A DNA stretch of 64,000 nucleotides. Source: Pseudarthrobacter sp. NamE5. Lineage in GTDB: Bacteria; Actinomycetota; Actinomycetes; Actinomycetales; Micrococcaceae. The stretch's first letter is position 1; each line of letters opens with the position of its first letter. The position numbers and the translations under genes are program-made. This document shows positions 17,625 to 26,305 of this stretch, piece by piece. The DNA is taken from positions 1-64,000 of the forward strand of contig NZ_VAHO01000015.1 of the NCBI RefSeq assembly GCF_005796225.1. The letters are read 5' to 3'. Under the pieces are notes generated by a model that saw only the letters and a program-made list of their open reading frames with translations, ran no database searches and had not been told where the DNA came from.

Positions 17625-18394
17625 GTCACGCTCCCGAGGGGTCCGTAGTCGGCGTGGACGGTGTCACCCTTGTAGACCCAGAGAGGTCGGGTGAAGGACC
17701 CGGCGAGGATGATGTCGCCGGCCTTCAAGGAGTCACCATGCGCGGCGATCTTATTCGCCAGCCAGTGGACCCCGTTGGCCGGATGGTCCAGGACCCCGGC
17801 GGCCACCCCGGTCTCCTCGACCGTCTGATTCTTATAGAGGATCGCGGAGACCCAGCGGAGGTCCACGGCGTCCGGCTTCACCGGCCGTCCGCCGATCACC
17901 ATGGCACCCATGGCAGCGTTGTCCGAGATGGTGTCAACGATGGTCCGGCCCTTCATCTCGATCCGGGAATCCAGGATCTCCAGGGCAGGAATCACGTAGT
18001 CGGTGGCTTTCAGGACATCGAAAATCGTGACGCCGGGGCCCTTGAGCCCGTCTTTCAGAACGAAGGCCAGCTCCACCTCCACCCGCGGATGGGTGTACTG
18101 GTCCCACTCGACCGAGCAGCCTGTTTCGAGGACCATGTCGTCGAAGATGGCGCCGTAGTCCGGTTCGGTGATGCCGGTGGCGTCCTGCATGGCCTTGGAC
18201 GTGAGGCCGATCTTGCGGCCCACCAGGGTCCGTCCGGCCTCCTCGTTGCGGCGCCGCCACAACTGCTGCACCGCGTAGGAGTCCTCCACCGTCATGTCCG
18301 GGTACCGGGCGGTCAGCAGGGGAACAGGGGTGCGGGAACGGCCGGCTTCCACCAGCTCGTCCGCAATGGCCTCAATCGTCTTCGGCTCGAGCAT
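17609..18394 (-). CDS. hpaH: 2-oxo-hept-4-ene-1,7-dioate hydratase
   Basis: This 261-residue hydratase adds water to 2-oxo-hept-4-ene-1,7-dioate, producing the substrate of HpaI. It belongs to the FAH-fold hydratases (HpcG/MhpD group). Visible features are [35 protein letters not shown] and the acidic metal site in [13 protein letters not shown]. Length equals the usual 260-267. It starts three bases after the dioxygenase stop and overlaps hpaI. Confidence 0.9.
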   Translation of the reverse strand: MLEPKTIEAIADELVEAGRSRTPVPLLTARYPDMTVEDSYAVQQLWRRRNEEAGRTLVGRKIGLTSKAMQDATGITEPDYGAIFDDMVLETGCSVEWDQYTHPRVEVELAFVLKDGLKGPGVTIFDVLKATDYVIPALEILDSRIEMKGRTIVDTISDNAAMGAMVIGGRPVKPDAVDLRWVSAILYKNQTVEETGVAAGVLDHPANGVHWLANKIAAHGDSLKAGDIILAGSFTRPLWVYKGDTVHADYGPLGSVTCRFE

Positions 18395-18397
18395 GGC

Positions 18398-19495
18398 CTA
18401 GACCTGCGCTCCGAGCTTGAAACCAGCGCGGTCCCCTTCGGGGGATCCGTCCTTGCGGGTGTAGGAGAAGCCGTCGGCGCCGACGGTGACGGCCATCTCG
18501 GACTTTTCCTCGCGTTCGATGACGGGCTGCGGGTTGCCGTCGAGGTCCAGGACCAGGGAGGCTTCGGTGTACCAGGACGGGACCACGGGGTTGCCCCACC
18601 AGTCGCGGCGCTGGTTGTCGTGGACGTCCCAGGTGATGGTGGGGTTGTCGGGGTCGCCGGTGTAGTAGTCCTGGGTGTAGATCTCGATGCGGTGCCCGTC
18701 CGGGTCCAGGATGTAGAGGTAGAAGGCGTTGGACACGCCGTGCCGGCCGGGGCCGCGTTCGATCCGGTCGCTGATGCGCAGGGCGCCCATCTTGTCGCAG
18801 ATCTGGATGATGTTGTGCTTTTCGTGGGTGGCGAACGCGATGTGGTGCATGCGCGGGCCGTTCCCGCCGGTGAGGGCTGTGTCGTGCACTGTCTGCTTGC
18901 GGTGCATCCACGCGGCGTACGTGACGCCGTCGGAGTCCTTGATGTCCTCCGAAACCCGGAAGCCCAGGTCCTCCAGGTACTTACGGCCACGCGGGACGTC
19001 CGGGGTGACCTGGTTGAAGTGGTCCAGGCGGACCAGTTCACCGGCGGAGTAGAGGTCGTAGCGCTGGGTGAGGCGCTCCACGTGCTGCACGTTGTAAAAG
19101 AATTCGTAGGGGAAGCCCAGTGGGTCCTCAACACGGACGGAGTCTCCGATGCCCTTGGTAAAGCCCCCGATCCGGCGCTCCACTCGGCAGCCCAACTCGC
19201 GGTAGTAGGCTTCGGCGGCGTCCACCTCGGCGGGGGACTTCACCCGGTACGCGAACGCGGCGACGGCGGCGATGGGGCCCTTGCGCAGCACCAGATTGTG
19301 GTGGATGAACTCCTCCAGCGAGCGCAGGTAGATCGCGCTGTCGTCTTCTTCGGTGACGTGCAGGCCCAGGACGTCCACGTAGAACTCACGGGACTTTGCG
19401 AGGTCGGTGACCACAATTTCCATGTAGGCGCAGCGGACGATGTCCGGGGCCGGGACGGTTGGAGTGGGGATTGGGCCGGTGAAGGGGTTGGTCAT
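18398..19495 (-). CDS. hpaD: 3,4-dihydroxyphenylacetate 2,3-dioxygenase (Mn or Fe extradiol)
   Basis: This 365-residue vicinal-oxygen-chelate enzyme opens the ring of homoprotocatechuate. The metal ligands are His159 (RLDHFNQV), His218 (PRMHHIAF) and Glu271 (HRIEIYTQDYY). They are displaced by exactly four residues from the known His155/His214/Glu267 of the Arthrobacter (MndD) and Brevibacterium (HPCD) enzymes. The conserved second-sphere segments around GRHGVSNAFYLYILDPDGH are also present. Which metal is used cannot be told from sequence; the Arthrobacter relative uses Mn(II). It is the third gene of the operon, between hpaE and hpaH. Confidence 0.95.
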   Translation of the reverse strand: MTNPFTGPIPTPTVPAPDIVRCAYMEIVVTDLAKSREFYVDVLGLHVTEEDDSAIYLRSLEEFIHHNLVLRKGPIAAVAAFAYRVKSPAEVDAAEAYYRELGCRVERRIGGFTKGIGDSVRVEDPLGFPYEFFYNVQHVERLTQRYDLYSAGELVRLDHFNQVTPDVPRGRKYLEDLGFRVSEDIKDSDGVTYAAWMHRKQTVHDTALTGGNGPRMHHIAFATHEKHNIIQICDKMGALRISDRIERGPGRHGVSNAFYLYILDPDGHRIEIYTQDYYTGDPDNPTITWDVHDNQRRDWWGNPVVPSWYTEASLVLDLDGNPQPVIEREEKSEMAVTVGADGFSYTRKDGSPEGDRAGFKLGAQV

Positions 19496-19564
19496 GATGG
19501 TCTCTCTCTTCTTCGAAAGGGTTTGAAAAAGTACACCTGCGGCACGCCGGCGGGGTGCCGGACC

Positions 19565-21106
19565 TTAGCCCTCGTTGGCGGCGGATGCTTCGATGCTGCC
19601 GAACTTGGGGGTGTGGACCGTACCGAGCGTGATGTGCACGGCCTGCTGGTCGGTGTAGAAATCGATGGAGCGGTAGCCGCCCTCGTGGCCCAGGCCGGAG
19701 GCCTTGACCCCGCCGAACGGGGTCCGGAGGTCACGGACGTTATGGCTGTTCAGCCACACCATCCCCGCTTCGACGTTCTGGGCGAAGTTGTGCGCCCGTG
19801 TCAGGTTCTGGGTCCAGATGTACGCGGCCAGGCCGTACTTGGTGTTGTTCGCCAGGGCGAGGGCCTCGTAGTCGTTCTCGAACGGGGTGATGGCCACGAC
19901 GGGTCCGAAAATTTCCTCCTGGAAGATCCGGGCGTCAGGTGCGACGTCGGCAAATACGGTGGGTGCGATGTAGTTGCCCTCCGGGAGGTGGTCGGGTCGG
20001 CCGCCGCCAGCGAGAAGCCGGCCTTCGGACTTGCCGATCTCCACGTAGGACGCCACCTTGTCGTAGTGTTCCGGGTGGACCAGGGCGCCGACTTCGGTCT
20101 TCGGATCGTGCGGGTCGCCCACCACGATGCTCTTGGCCCGGGCGGCGTACTTTTCGCAGAACTCGTCATAGACGGCACGTTCCACCAGGATGCGGGAGCC
20201 GGCGGTGCAGCGCTCGCCGTTGAGGGAAAAGACCCCAAACAGGGCCGAATCGATCGCGGCGTCCAGGTCGGCGTCCGCGAACACGACGCAGGGGGACTTT
20301 CCGCCGAGCTCCATGGACAGGCCTTTGAGGTTGGTGGCGGCGTTGCGGAAGATCGTCTGGCCGGTGGTGGTCTCGCCGGTGAAGGAAATGAGCGGCACAT
20401 CCGGGTGCTTCACCAAGGCATCGCCGGCTTCCTCGCCCAGGCCGTTAACCAGGTTGAAGACCCCGTCCGGCAGGCCGGCGTCCTTGAAGATGGTCGCCCA
20501 AAGGGAGGCTGAGAGCGGGGTGAACTCGGCCGGCTTGAGGACCACTGTGTTGCCGGTGGCCAGGGCCGGTGCGAGCTTCCAGGACTCCAGCATGAACGGG
20601 GTGTTCCACGGGGTGATCAGGCCAGCGACGCCGATCGGTTTGCGGTTCACGTAGTTGATCTGCGAGCCGGGGACCTTCATGGCGTCATCGAACTGGGCCA
20701 CAATCAGGTCCGCGAAGAACCGGAAGTTTTCGGCGGCGCGCAGGGCCTGGCCCTTGGCCTGGGTGATGGGCAGGCCAGTGTCGAAGGTCTCCAGTTCGGC
20801 GAGCCGCGCTTCCTGGGCCTCGACAGCGTCAGCAATCCTGTTCAGGACGCGGGCGCGTTCGCGTGGCTTCATCTTCGGCCACGGGCCGTTGACAAAGGCT
20901 TCACGTGCAGCGGCGACGGCAAGGTCAATGTCCTCCTTCTGTCCAGCCGCGGCGGTGGCGTAGTTCCGGTTGGATACCGGATCAAGCACATCGAAAGTCT
21001 TGCCCCCCACGGAGTCAACAAATTTGCCAGCAATGTAGTGCTGGATGTGGGTGGGAAGGTCCTGCGGCACGTAATGCGTGGCGGCCTGTTCTGCAGTGAA
21101 CGTCAT
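19565..21106 (-). CDS. hpaE: 5-carboxymethyl-2-hydroxymuconate semialdehyde dehydrogenase
   Basis: This 513-residue NAD-dependent aldehyde dehydrogenase oxidises the ring-cleavage product of HpaD. The catalytic Cys is in FSLNGERCTAGSRILVER, the general base Glu in LKGLSMELGGKSPCVVF, and the NAD-binding NTVVLKPAEFTPLSA segment and ending are typical. The ATG at 21106 is chosen because MTFTAEQAATHYV starts the family-like region, preceded by a GGAAAC-type site; the longer frame to 21241 has no support. It lies 69 bases before hpaD. Confidence 0.92.
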   Translation of the reverse strand: MTFTAEQAATHYVPQDLPTHIQHYIAGKFVDSVGGKTFDVLDPVSNRNYATAAAGQKEDIDLAVAAAREAFVNGPWPKMKPRERARVLNRIADAVEAQEARLAELETFDTGLPITQAKGQALRAAENFRFFADLIVAQFDDAMKVPGSQINYVNRKPIGVAGLITPWNTPFMLESWKLAPALATGNTVVLKPAEFTPLSASLWATIFKDAGLPDGVFNLVNGLGEEAGDALVKHPDVPLISFTGETTTGQTIFRNAATNLKGLSMELGGKSPCVVFADADLDAAIDSALFGVFSLNGERCTAGSRILVERAVYDEFCEKYAARAKSIVVGDPHDPKTEVGALVHPEHYDKVASYVEIGKSEGRLLAGGGRPDHLPEGNYIAPTVFADVAPDARIFQEEIFGPVVAITPFENDYEALALANNTKYGLAAYIWTQNLTRAHNFAQNVEAGMVWLNSHNVRDLRTPFGGVKASGLGHEGGYRSIDFYTDQQAVHITLGTVHTPKFGSIEASAANEG

Positions 21107-21143
21107 TGTTGTTTCCTTACTGCTCGGGTGCTGCTGGGGGAGT

Positions 21144-21827
21144 TCAGAGGTTCCTGGCCTGCCGGAGGTAGGCGTCCAGGGTGGCGGAGCGGTGCAGGCG
21201 GGCGGCCTTTTCAATCTGGTCCGCGTCAGCCCCGGTTTCAATTAGCTTTAGCAGGTTCTCGTGTTCCTCGACGGAGTCGCGGGCGCGGCCGGGAACGAAG
21301 CGGAACGTGGAGGAGCGGAGCGCTGCAAGCCGGTTCCAGCCGCGGTGGACCAGGTCCAGGATGTGCGGGTTGGGGCAGTGCTCGAACAGGACACTGTGGA
21401 ATTCCTGGTTGAGCTGGGTGAACCGGACGGGATCAAAGTGGGCCAGGCATTCGCGCATCTCCTCGTTCAGACTGCGGGCCCGTGCAATTGCCACCGAATC
21501 GATCAGGGGAGCGGACAGCGCCGTGGCTGCACCTTCCACGATGCTGAGGGTCTGCATGGTGTAGAGGTATTCGGTGGGATCAATCCCGGCAACGGTGGCG
21601 CCCACGTTGCGTTCGAACATCACCAGGCCCTCAGCTTCGAGCCGGCGGATGGCTTCCCGGACCGGCACCACACTGACGCCGAGGTCCTTGGCAATGCTGC
21701 CGAGGACCAGGCGGTAGCCGGGGGTGTAGGCGCCTTCGACGATGCGGCCCTTGACTGCCTGGTAAGCCTGCTCGGATTTACTGCCGGGAGCCGCGGCGGG
21801 CAGTTCGGTGAGGGCTGTCTCAGTCAT
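21144..21827 (-). CDS. GntR/FCD-family regulator of the homoprotocatechuate genes
   Basis: This 227-residue regulator has an N-terminal winged HTH (DLGVSVVPVREAIRRLEAEG, near residues 49-68) and a C-terminal FCD helical ligand domain with the metal-binding pattern around EMRECLAHFDPVRFTQLNQE and FHSVLFEH. It is co-transcribed between the hpaG-like fusion and hpaE and overlaps the fusion gene by 8 bases. The palindrome ATCGTATACGAT upstream of the operon is the type of site FCD regulators bind. The effector is probably a pathway intermediate (inference). Confidence 0.88.
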   Translation of the reverse strand: MTETALTELPAAAPGSKSEQAYQAVKGRIVEGAYTPGYRLVLGSIAKDLGVSVVPVREAIRRLEAEGLVMFERNVGATVAGIDPTEYLYTMQTLSIVEGAATALSAPLIDSVAIARARSLNEEMRECLAHFDPVRFTQLNQEFHSVLFEHCPNPHILDLVHRGWNRLAALRSSTFRFVPGRARDSVEEHENLLKLIETGADADQIEKAARLHRSATLDAYLRQARNL

Positions 21828-23301
21828 TTTCCTTGCCTGCTTCCCATTCCTTGTACTTGGCCTGCCATTCCGCGTTCATGGGGTAGAGGCCGTCCACGCT
21901 GTTGCCTTCCCTGACCATCTCGAAGATGAAGGTTTCTTCCTTTTCCTGCTGGATGCAGTCCTCCACCAGTTCCTCCGCGATGGCCGGCGGGATCACCAGG
22001 ATGCCGTCGGCGTCAGCCACGATGATGTCACCGGGCTGGACGGTCGCACCGCCGCAGGCGATGGTAATGTCCGTATCCCACGGAATGTGGCGGCGGCCCA
22101 GCACGGCAGGATGCGGGTTGGCGAAGTACGTGGGCATCTCCAGCCCGGCCACAGCGGTGTAGTCGCGGACGCCGCCGTCGGTGATGATGCCCGCGGCGCC
22201 ACGCACCTGGGCGCGCAGGGCCAGGATGTCCCCGACGGTTCCGGTGCCCTTTTCGCCGCGGGCTTCCATGACCAGGATCTCGCCCTCGTTCACGGAGTCG
22301 ATGGCGCGTTTTTGGGCGTTGAACCCGCCGCCATGGGTTTTGAACAGGTCCTCGCGGTTGGGCACGTAGCGCAGGGTCCGGGCCAGGCCCACCACCCGGC
22401 GGTCCGGGCGCGTGGCCTGCAGGCCGTCGATGCTGACGTTGTTCAGGCCGCGCTTGCGCATCTGGGAGGAGAGGGTGGCGGTGGCGACAGACTCGAGCTT
22501 GGCCTTCAGTTCCGGGGAGAGGAAAGGTGCGACGGCGGCACTTGCCTGGGCGGGAAGCCCGGCTGCTTCGCGGGAACCGTAGGCTTCCTCCCGCTGCAGG
22601 TCATCAACCTTGGGCCGGGCACCAAAGTCCGCGAACGGCGTCGTGCCTTCCTCCACGGTGGTGGTCAGCCGGCCCGTGGTGAGGTCGCCAGCGGAAACCT
22701 CAACTTCCAGGACATCCCCCGGCTTGGCGACGGAGGCGCCTGCCGGGGTGCCGGTGAGGATGATGTCCCCCTCCTCGAGCGTTAGCAGCTGGGACAGGTC
22801 CGCCACCAGGCGGGCGAACGGGAAGAGCAGGTCCGCCGTGGTGTCGTCCTGGACGAGGTTCCCGTTATGCCAGGTGCGGATGCGCAGGTTGGCGGGGTCG
22901 ACGGCGTCTGCCGGGATCAGTGCCGGACCCACCGGGGTGAACCCGTCACCGCCCTTGGATCGGAGGTTGGAGCCCTTGTCCGCGTAGCGCAGGTCGTAGA
23001 CGCCGAGGTCGTTGCTGGCCGTCACGGCCGCAATATGGCTCCAGGCGTCCTCAATCCCGACCCTGCGGGCGGCCTTGCCGATGACCAGCGCAATCTCGCC
23101 TTCGTAGCCCAGAAGTTCGCAGCCTGCGGGACGTTCGACCACGCTGCCGCTCACCGCAAGGGAGCTGGAGGGCTTGAGGAAGTAGGAGGGCTGCGCCGGC
23201 GTGCGTCCCCGCTGGGCAGCCCGGCTGGGGTAATTGATGTGCACCGCGACCACCTTGCGCGCTGACGCCAGCATGTCCTCATTGACCTGCTCCAAGAGCA
23301 C
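21820..23301 (-). CDS. FAH-domain decarboxylase/isomerase fused to an RraA-like domain (HpaG-like)
   Basis: This 493-residue two-domain protein opens the minus-strand operon. Residues 40-235 are a fumarylacetoacetate-hydrolase-fold domain (ELLGYEGEIALVIGKAARRV, NDLGVYDLRYADKGSN, EEGDIILTGTPAGASVAKPG) of the HpaG type, which decarboxylates and isomerises 5-oxopent-3-ene-1,2,5-tricarboxylate. Residues 265-480 are an RraA-like domain (LSSQMRKRGLNN, RGAAGIITDGGVRDYTAV, QPGDIIVADADGILVIPP), a fold that includes HMG aldolases and oxaloacetate decarboxylases. E. coli HpaG instead has two FAH domains. The linker around 236-264 is Ala-rich. A separate CHM isomerase (HpaF) gene is absent from this cluster. 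Division of activities between the domains is unproven. Confidence 0.85.
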   Translation of the reverse strand: MLLEQVNEDMLASARKVVAVHINYPSRAAQRGRTPAQPSYFLKPSSSLAVSGSVVERPAGCELLGYEGEIALVIGKAARRVGIEDAWSHIAAVTASNDLGVYDLRYADKGSNLRSKGGDGFTPVGPALIPADAVDPANLRIRTWHNGNLVQDDTTADLLFPFARLVADLSQLLTLEEGDIILTGTPAGASVAKPGDVLEVEVSAGDLTTGRLTTTVEEGTTPFADFGARPKVDDLQREEAYGSREAAGLPAQASAAVAPFLSPELKAKLESVATATLSSQMRKRGLNNVSIDGLQATRPDRRVVGLARTLRYVPNREDLFKTHGGGFNAQKRAIDSVNEGEILVMEARGEKGTGTVGDILALRAQVRGAAGIITDGGVRDYTAVAGLEMPTYFANPHPAVLGRRHIPWDTDITIACGGATVQPGDIIVADADGILVIPPAIAEELVEDCIQQEKEETFIFEMVREGNSVDGLYPMNAEWQAKYKEWEAGKEND

Positions 23302-23318
23302 TCTCCTTCGGGTATGAA

Positions 23319-23330
23319 ATCGTATACGAT
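23319..23330. promoter_or_regulatory. GntR/FCD-type operator
   Basis: ATCGTATACGAT is a perfect 12-bp palindrome with the GTATAC core common to FCD-subfamily operators. It lies 18 bases upstream of the first minus-strand gene of the homoprotocatechuate operon, in the divergent gap, so it can control the catabolic operon and perhaps the hydroxylase. Confidence 0.7.
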
Positions 23331-23467
23331 CACTATCCTGCTGCCGCTGCGGTAGGTCAACCCCCCCTGCTCCCGGTGCCTTCTAGCTGCTCTTGTAGTG
23401 CCTGTCACAGGTGGCGTACAGTGTTGAGCCGAAGCAGTGCTTTCTGATATGGAAACCAAAATTCTAT

Positions 23468-23493
23468 TATCGAACACGAGCGTTAATTCGATA
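23468..23493. promoter_or_regulatory. inverted repeat before the FAD hydroxylase
   Basis: TATCGAA and TTCGATA form 7-bp inverted arms separated by 12 bases, ending 24 bases before the GTG start of the hydroxylase. The spacing and arm sequence differ from the GntR-type palindrome, so a second regulator (for example IclR or MarR type) may act here. This is a structural observation only. Confidence 0.45.
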
Positions 23494-23517
23494 GCCACAC
23501 AATGAAGTGAGGAACCC

Positions 23518-25428
23518 GTGCAGTTTCACCACCACGGCTACGTCTCTGGAGACCCGCGGGTAATGCTCGCAGCCGGCGTCGGCCTCAACCGACCCGAGGA
23601 TCTGCCGGCGGAAGTGGACGTTCTCATCGTTGGAACCGGACCGGCGGGGATGCTTGCGGCCGCACAGCTCTCCATGTTTCCGAATGTCACCACCCGCATC
23701 ATCGAGCGGCGCCCAGCGCGGCTCGTGATCGGCCAGGCCGACGGCATCCAGGCGCGCTCCGTCGAGACCTTCCAGGCCTTCGGCTTTGCGGAGCGGATTG
23801 CTGCCGAGGCCTACCGCATCACGGAGATGGCGTTCTGGAAGCCGGACCCCGCAGACCGCAGCCGCATCATCCGCACCGCCCGGACGGTGGATGACCCCAC
23901 CGGCATCAGCGAATTTCCGCACCTGATCGTCAACCAGGCCCGCGTGCTGGACTACTTCGCCGAGTTTGCCGCCAACTCGCCGTCCCGCCTCAAGCCCGAC
24001 TACGGCTACGAGTTCCAGAGCCTGGAGGTCGCGGATGGCGGCGAGTACCCGGTCACCGTGAGGCTGCTCCACACCACCGGTCCCGAAGAAGGGCAGGAAC
24101 GCATTGTCCGCGCCAAGTACGTGGTGGGGGCCGACGGCGCCCGGAGCAAGGTGCGCCAGGCGATCGGCTGCATCCTCGCCGGGGACCAGGCCAACCACGC
24201 CTGGGGAGTGATGGACACCCTCGCCGTTACCGACTTTCCGGACATCCGCACCAAGTGTGCAATCCAGGGCGAAAAAGGCAGCATCCTCCTGATTCCACGG
24301 GAAGGCGGACACCTGTTCCGCATGTACGTGGACCTGGGCGAGGTGGATCCGGCCACCCACCACGCGGTGCGGAACACCAGCATCGAGCAGATCATCCAGA
24401 AGGCCAACGAGATCATCCACCCCTACACGCTCGACGTCCGGAATGTCGCGTGGCACAGCGTCTACGAGGTGGGCCACCGGCTCACGGACAGGTTCGACGA
24501 CGTCCTGCCGCAGGACCGCGGCACCCGCACCCCCCGCGTCTTCATCACCGGCGACGCCTGCCACACCCACAGCGCCAAGGCCGGCCAGGGCATGAACGTC
24601 TCCATGCAGGACGGTTTCAACATCGCCTGGAAGCTTGGGCACGTCCTGGAGGGCCGCAGCCCCGAAAGCCTGCTGTCCACCTATTCGGAGGAGCGCCAGG
24701 TTGTGGCAAAGAACCTGATCGACTTCGACAAGGAATGGTCATCCATGATGGCCAAGAAACCCGAAGAGTTCGAGCACCCCTCGGACCTTGAGGATTTCTA
24801 TGTCCGGACCGCCGAGTTCCCCGCCGGGTTCATGACGCAGTACGCCCAGTCCCTGATTGTCGGCAGCTCCGACCACCAGAACCTCGCCACGGGCTTCCCT
24901 GTCGGCAAACGCTTCAAGTCCGCTCCCGCCGTGCGGGTCGCGGACACCAACCCCATCCACCTCGGCCACCACGCGACGGCCGACGGCCGCTGGCGGATCT
25001 ATGTTTTCGCGGACCCGTCGCTTCCGGGGACCGGCTCAGCCACGGACAAGCTCGGCGAATGGCTCGCGGCCTCGCCGGAATCGCCGCTGGCCGCGACGCC
25101 GTCGGACGCAGATCCCGATGCGTGGTTCGACGTGAAGGTGGTCTACCAGCAGCCGCACACCGAGCTGGACATCAACGCGGTTCCGGCGGTCTTCAAGCCG
25201 CAGGTGGGCCCGTTCAAGCTCACCGACTATGAAAAGGTCTACGGTACGGACCCTGGAGCGGACATCTTTGAACTCCGCGGACTGGACCGCCAGGGAGTTG
25301 TGGTGGTGGTGCGACCGGACCAGTACGTGGCGAACGTCCTGCCGCTGACCGCCACTGCGGAGCTGGGCAGGTTTTTTGCGCCGCTGCTGAAACCACGACG
25401 CGCCGCAGGTCAGCCGCTGACCGTCTGA
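23518..25428 (+). CDS. FAD-dependent aromatic hydroxylase (class A monooxygenase)
   Basis: This 636-residue single-component flavoprotein has the length and layout of phenol 2-monooxygenase and 3-hydroxybenzoate 4-monooxygenase. It has the dinucleotide fold VDVLIVGTGPAGMLAAAQL (from residue 33), the DG motif VVGADGARSKVRQ (about 203), the FAD ribityl GD motif VFITGDACHTHSAKAGQGMN (about 341) and a C-terminal thioredoxin-like domain. Divergent from the homoprotocatechuate operon, it most likely hydroxylates 3- or 4-hydroxyphenylacetate to feed HpaD; that substrate is inferred from position. It starts with GTG after a GAGG site. Its last 19 bases overlap the convergent pheA gene. Confidence 0.82.
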   Translation: MQFHHHGYVSGDPRVMLAAGVGLNRPEDLPAEVDVLIVGTGPAGMLAAAQLSMFPNVTTRIIERRPARLVIGQADGIQARSVETFQAFGFAERIAAEAYRITEMAFWKPDPADRSRIIRTARTVDDPTGISEFPHLIVNQARVLDYFAEFAANSPSRLKPDYGYEFQSLEVADGGEYPVTVRLLHTTGPEEGQERIVRAKYVVGADGARSKVRQAIGCILAGDQANHAWGVMDTLAVTDFPDIRTKCAIQGEKGSILLIPREGGHLFRMYVDLGEVDPATHHAVRNTSIEQIIQKANEIIHPYTLDVRNVAWHSVYEVGHRLTDRFDDVLPQDRGTRTPRVFITGDACHTHSAKAGQGMNVSMQDGFNIAWKLGHVLEGRSPESLLSTYSEERQVVAKNLIDFDKEWSSMMAKKPEEFEHPSDLEDFYVRTAEFPAGFMTQYAQSLIVGSSDHQNLATGFPVGKRFKSAPAVRVADTNPIHLGHHATADGRWRIYVFADPSLPGTGSATDKLGEWLAASPESPLAATPSDADPDAWFDVKVVYQQPHTELDINAVPAVFKPQVGPFKLTDYEKVYGTDPGADIFELRGLDRQGVVVVVRPDQYVANVLPLTATAELGRFFAPLLKPRRAAGQPLTV

Positions 25429-26267
25429 CCTGTCCTGTACTCCGCGGCCGAGTACACGCCGAGAATCCGCACCTCGGTGGTGAAAAAGTCCAGTTCCTCG
25501 AGGGCCAGCTGCAGCGGCAGGTCCTCGGGGTGGCCCTCGACGTCGGCCATGAACATGGTGGCGGCGAACTCGTTGCCCACCATGTAGCTCTCCAGCCGGG
25601 TCATGTTCACGCCGTTGGTGGCGAAACCGCCCAGCGCCTTGTACAGCGCGGAGGGGACGTTGCGGACGCGGAACACAAAGCTGGTGACCGCCGGTCCGGG
25701 AAGTTCAGCCCGGGCCGGCAGTTCCTTTTCCCTGGCCAGGACCACGAAGCGCGTGGTGTTGGAAGGGTCGTCCTCGACCCGTGACGCGAGCACGTCCAGG
25801 CCGTAGATCTGCGCGGCGAGCGGGGGTGCGAGGGAGAGCTTGCGCGGGTCGTTCCATTCCGCCACTTCACGCGCGGACCCGGCGGTGTCACCAGCGATGA
25901 CTGGCTTGAGGCCGTGTTCGCGGATGAGCCTGCGGCACTGGCCCAGGGCGTGGATGTGGCTGTGCACCTCGGTGGCGTCCTCGATGGTGCTGCCCGGGAT
26001 GCCCAGCAGGTCGAAGTGGATGGGCAGGAAGAACTCGCCAACGATCTGCAGGTTGGACTGCGGCAGCAGGATGTGGATGTCAGCCACCCGGCCGGCGATC
26101 GAGTTCTCGATGGGGATCATGGCCAGGTCAGCCTCGCCGCTGGCCACCAGTTCGAACGCGTCCTCAAAGCTCGCGCACGGCACGCTTTCCAGGTCCGGGA
26201 ACATCTGCTTGCACGCGATATTGGAGTTGGCGCCGGGCTCACCCTGGTACGCAATCTTGGAGGCCAT
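25410..26267 (-). CDS. pheA: prephenate dehydratase
   Basis: This 285-residue enzyme converts prephenate to phenylpyruvate in phenylalanine synthesis. The catalytic domain shows AYQGEPGANSNIACKQMFPD at the start, AMIPIENSIAGRVADIHILL and the Thr-Arg-Phe motif in NTTRFVVLARE. A C-terminal ACT domain follows (PSALYKALGGFATNGVNM). The ACT motif reads LESYMVG instead of the common ESRP of phenylalanine-inhibited enzymes, resembling the type I remember from alphaproteobacteria, so feedback control may differ. The 3' end overlaps the convergent hydroxylase. No other aromatic biosynthesis gene is adjacent. Confidence 0.9.
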   Translation of the reverse strand: MASKIAYQGEPGANSNIACKQMFPDLESVPCASFEDAFELVASGEADLAMIPIENSIAGRVADIHILLPQSNLQIVGEFFLPIHFDLLGIPGSTIEDATEVHSHIHALGQCRRLIREHGLKPVIAGDTAGSAREVAEWNDPRKLSLAPPLAAQIYGLDVLASRVEDDPSNTTRFVVLAREKELPARAELPGPAVTSFVFRVRNVPSALYKALGGFATNGVNMTRLESYMVGNEFAATMFMADVEGHPEDLPLQLALEELDFFTTEVRILGVYSAAEYRTGQTVSG

Positions 26268-26305
26268 GATCCGTATCGTTTCACGCCCCGCCCCCGGGGA
26301 CCGAA

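Noticed and set aside
17654..20512. 952-codon open frame on the plus strand
   Set aside because: It lies antisense to hpaH, hpaD and hpaE, which have clear domains and catalytic residues; its translation is low-complexity and without motifs, as expected from high-GC third positions.
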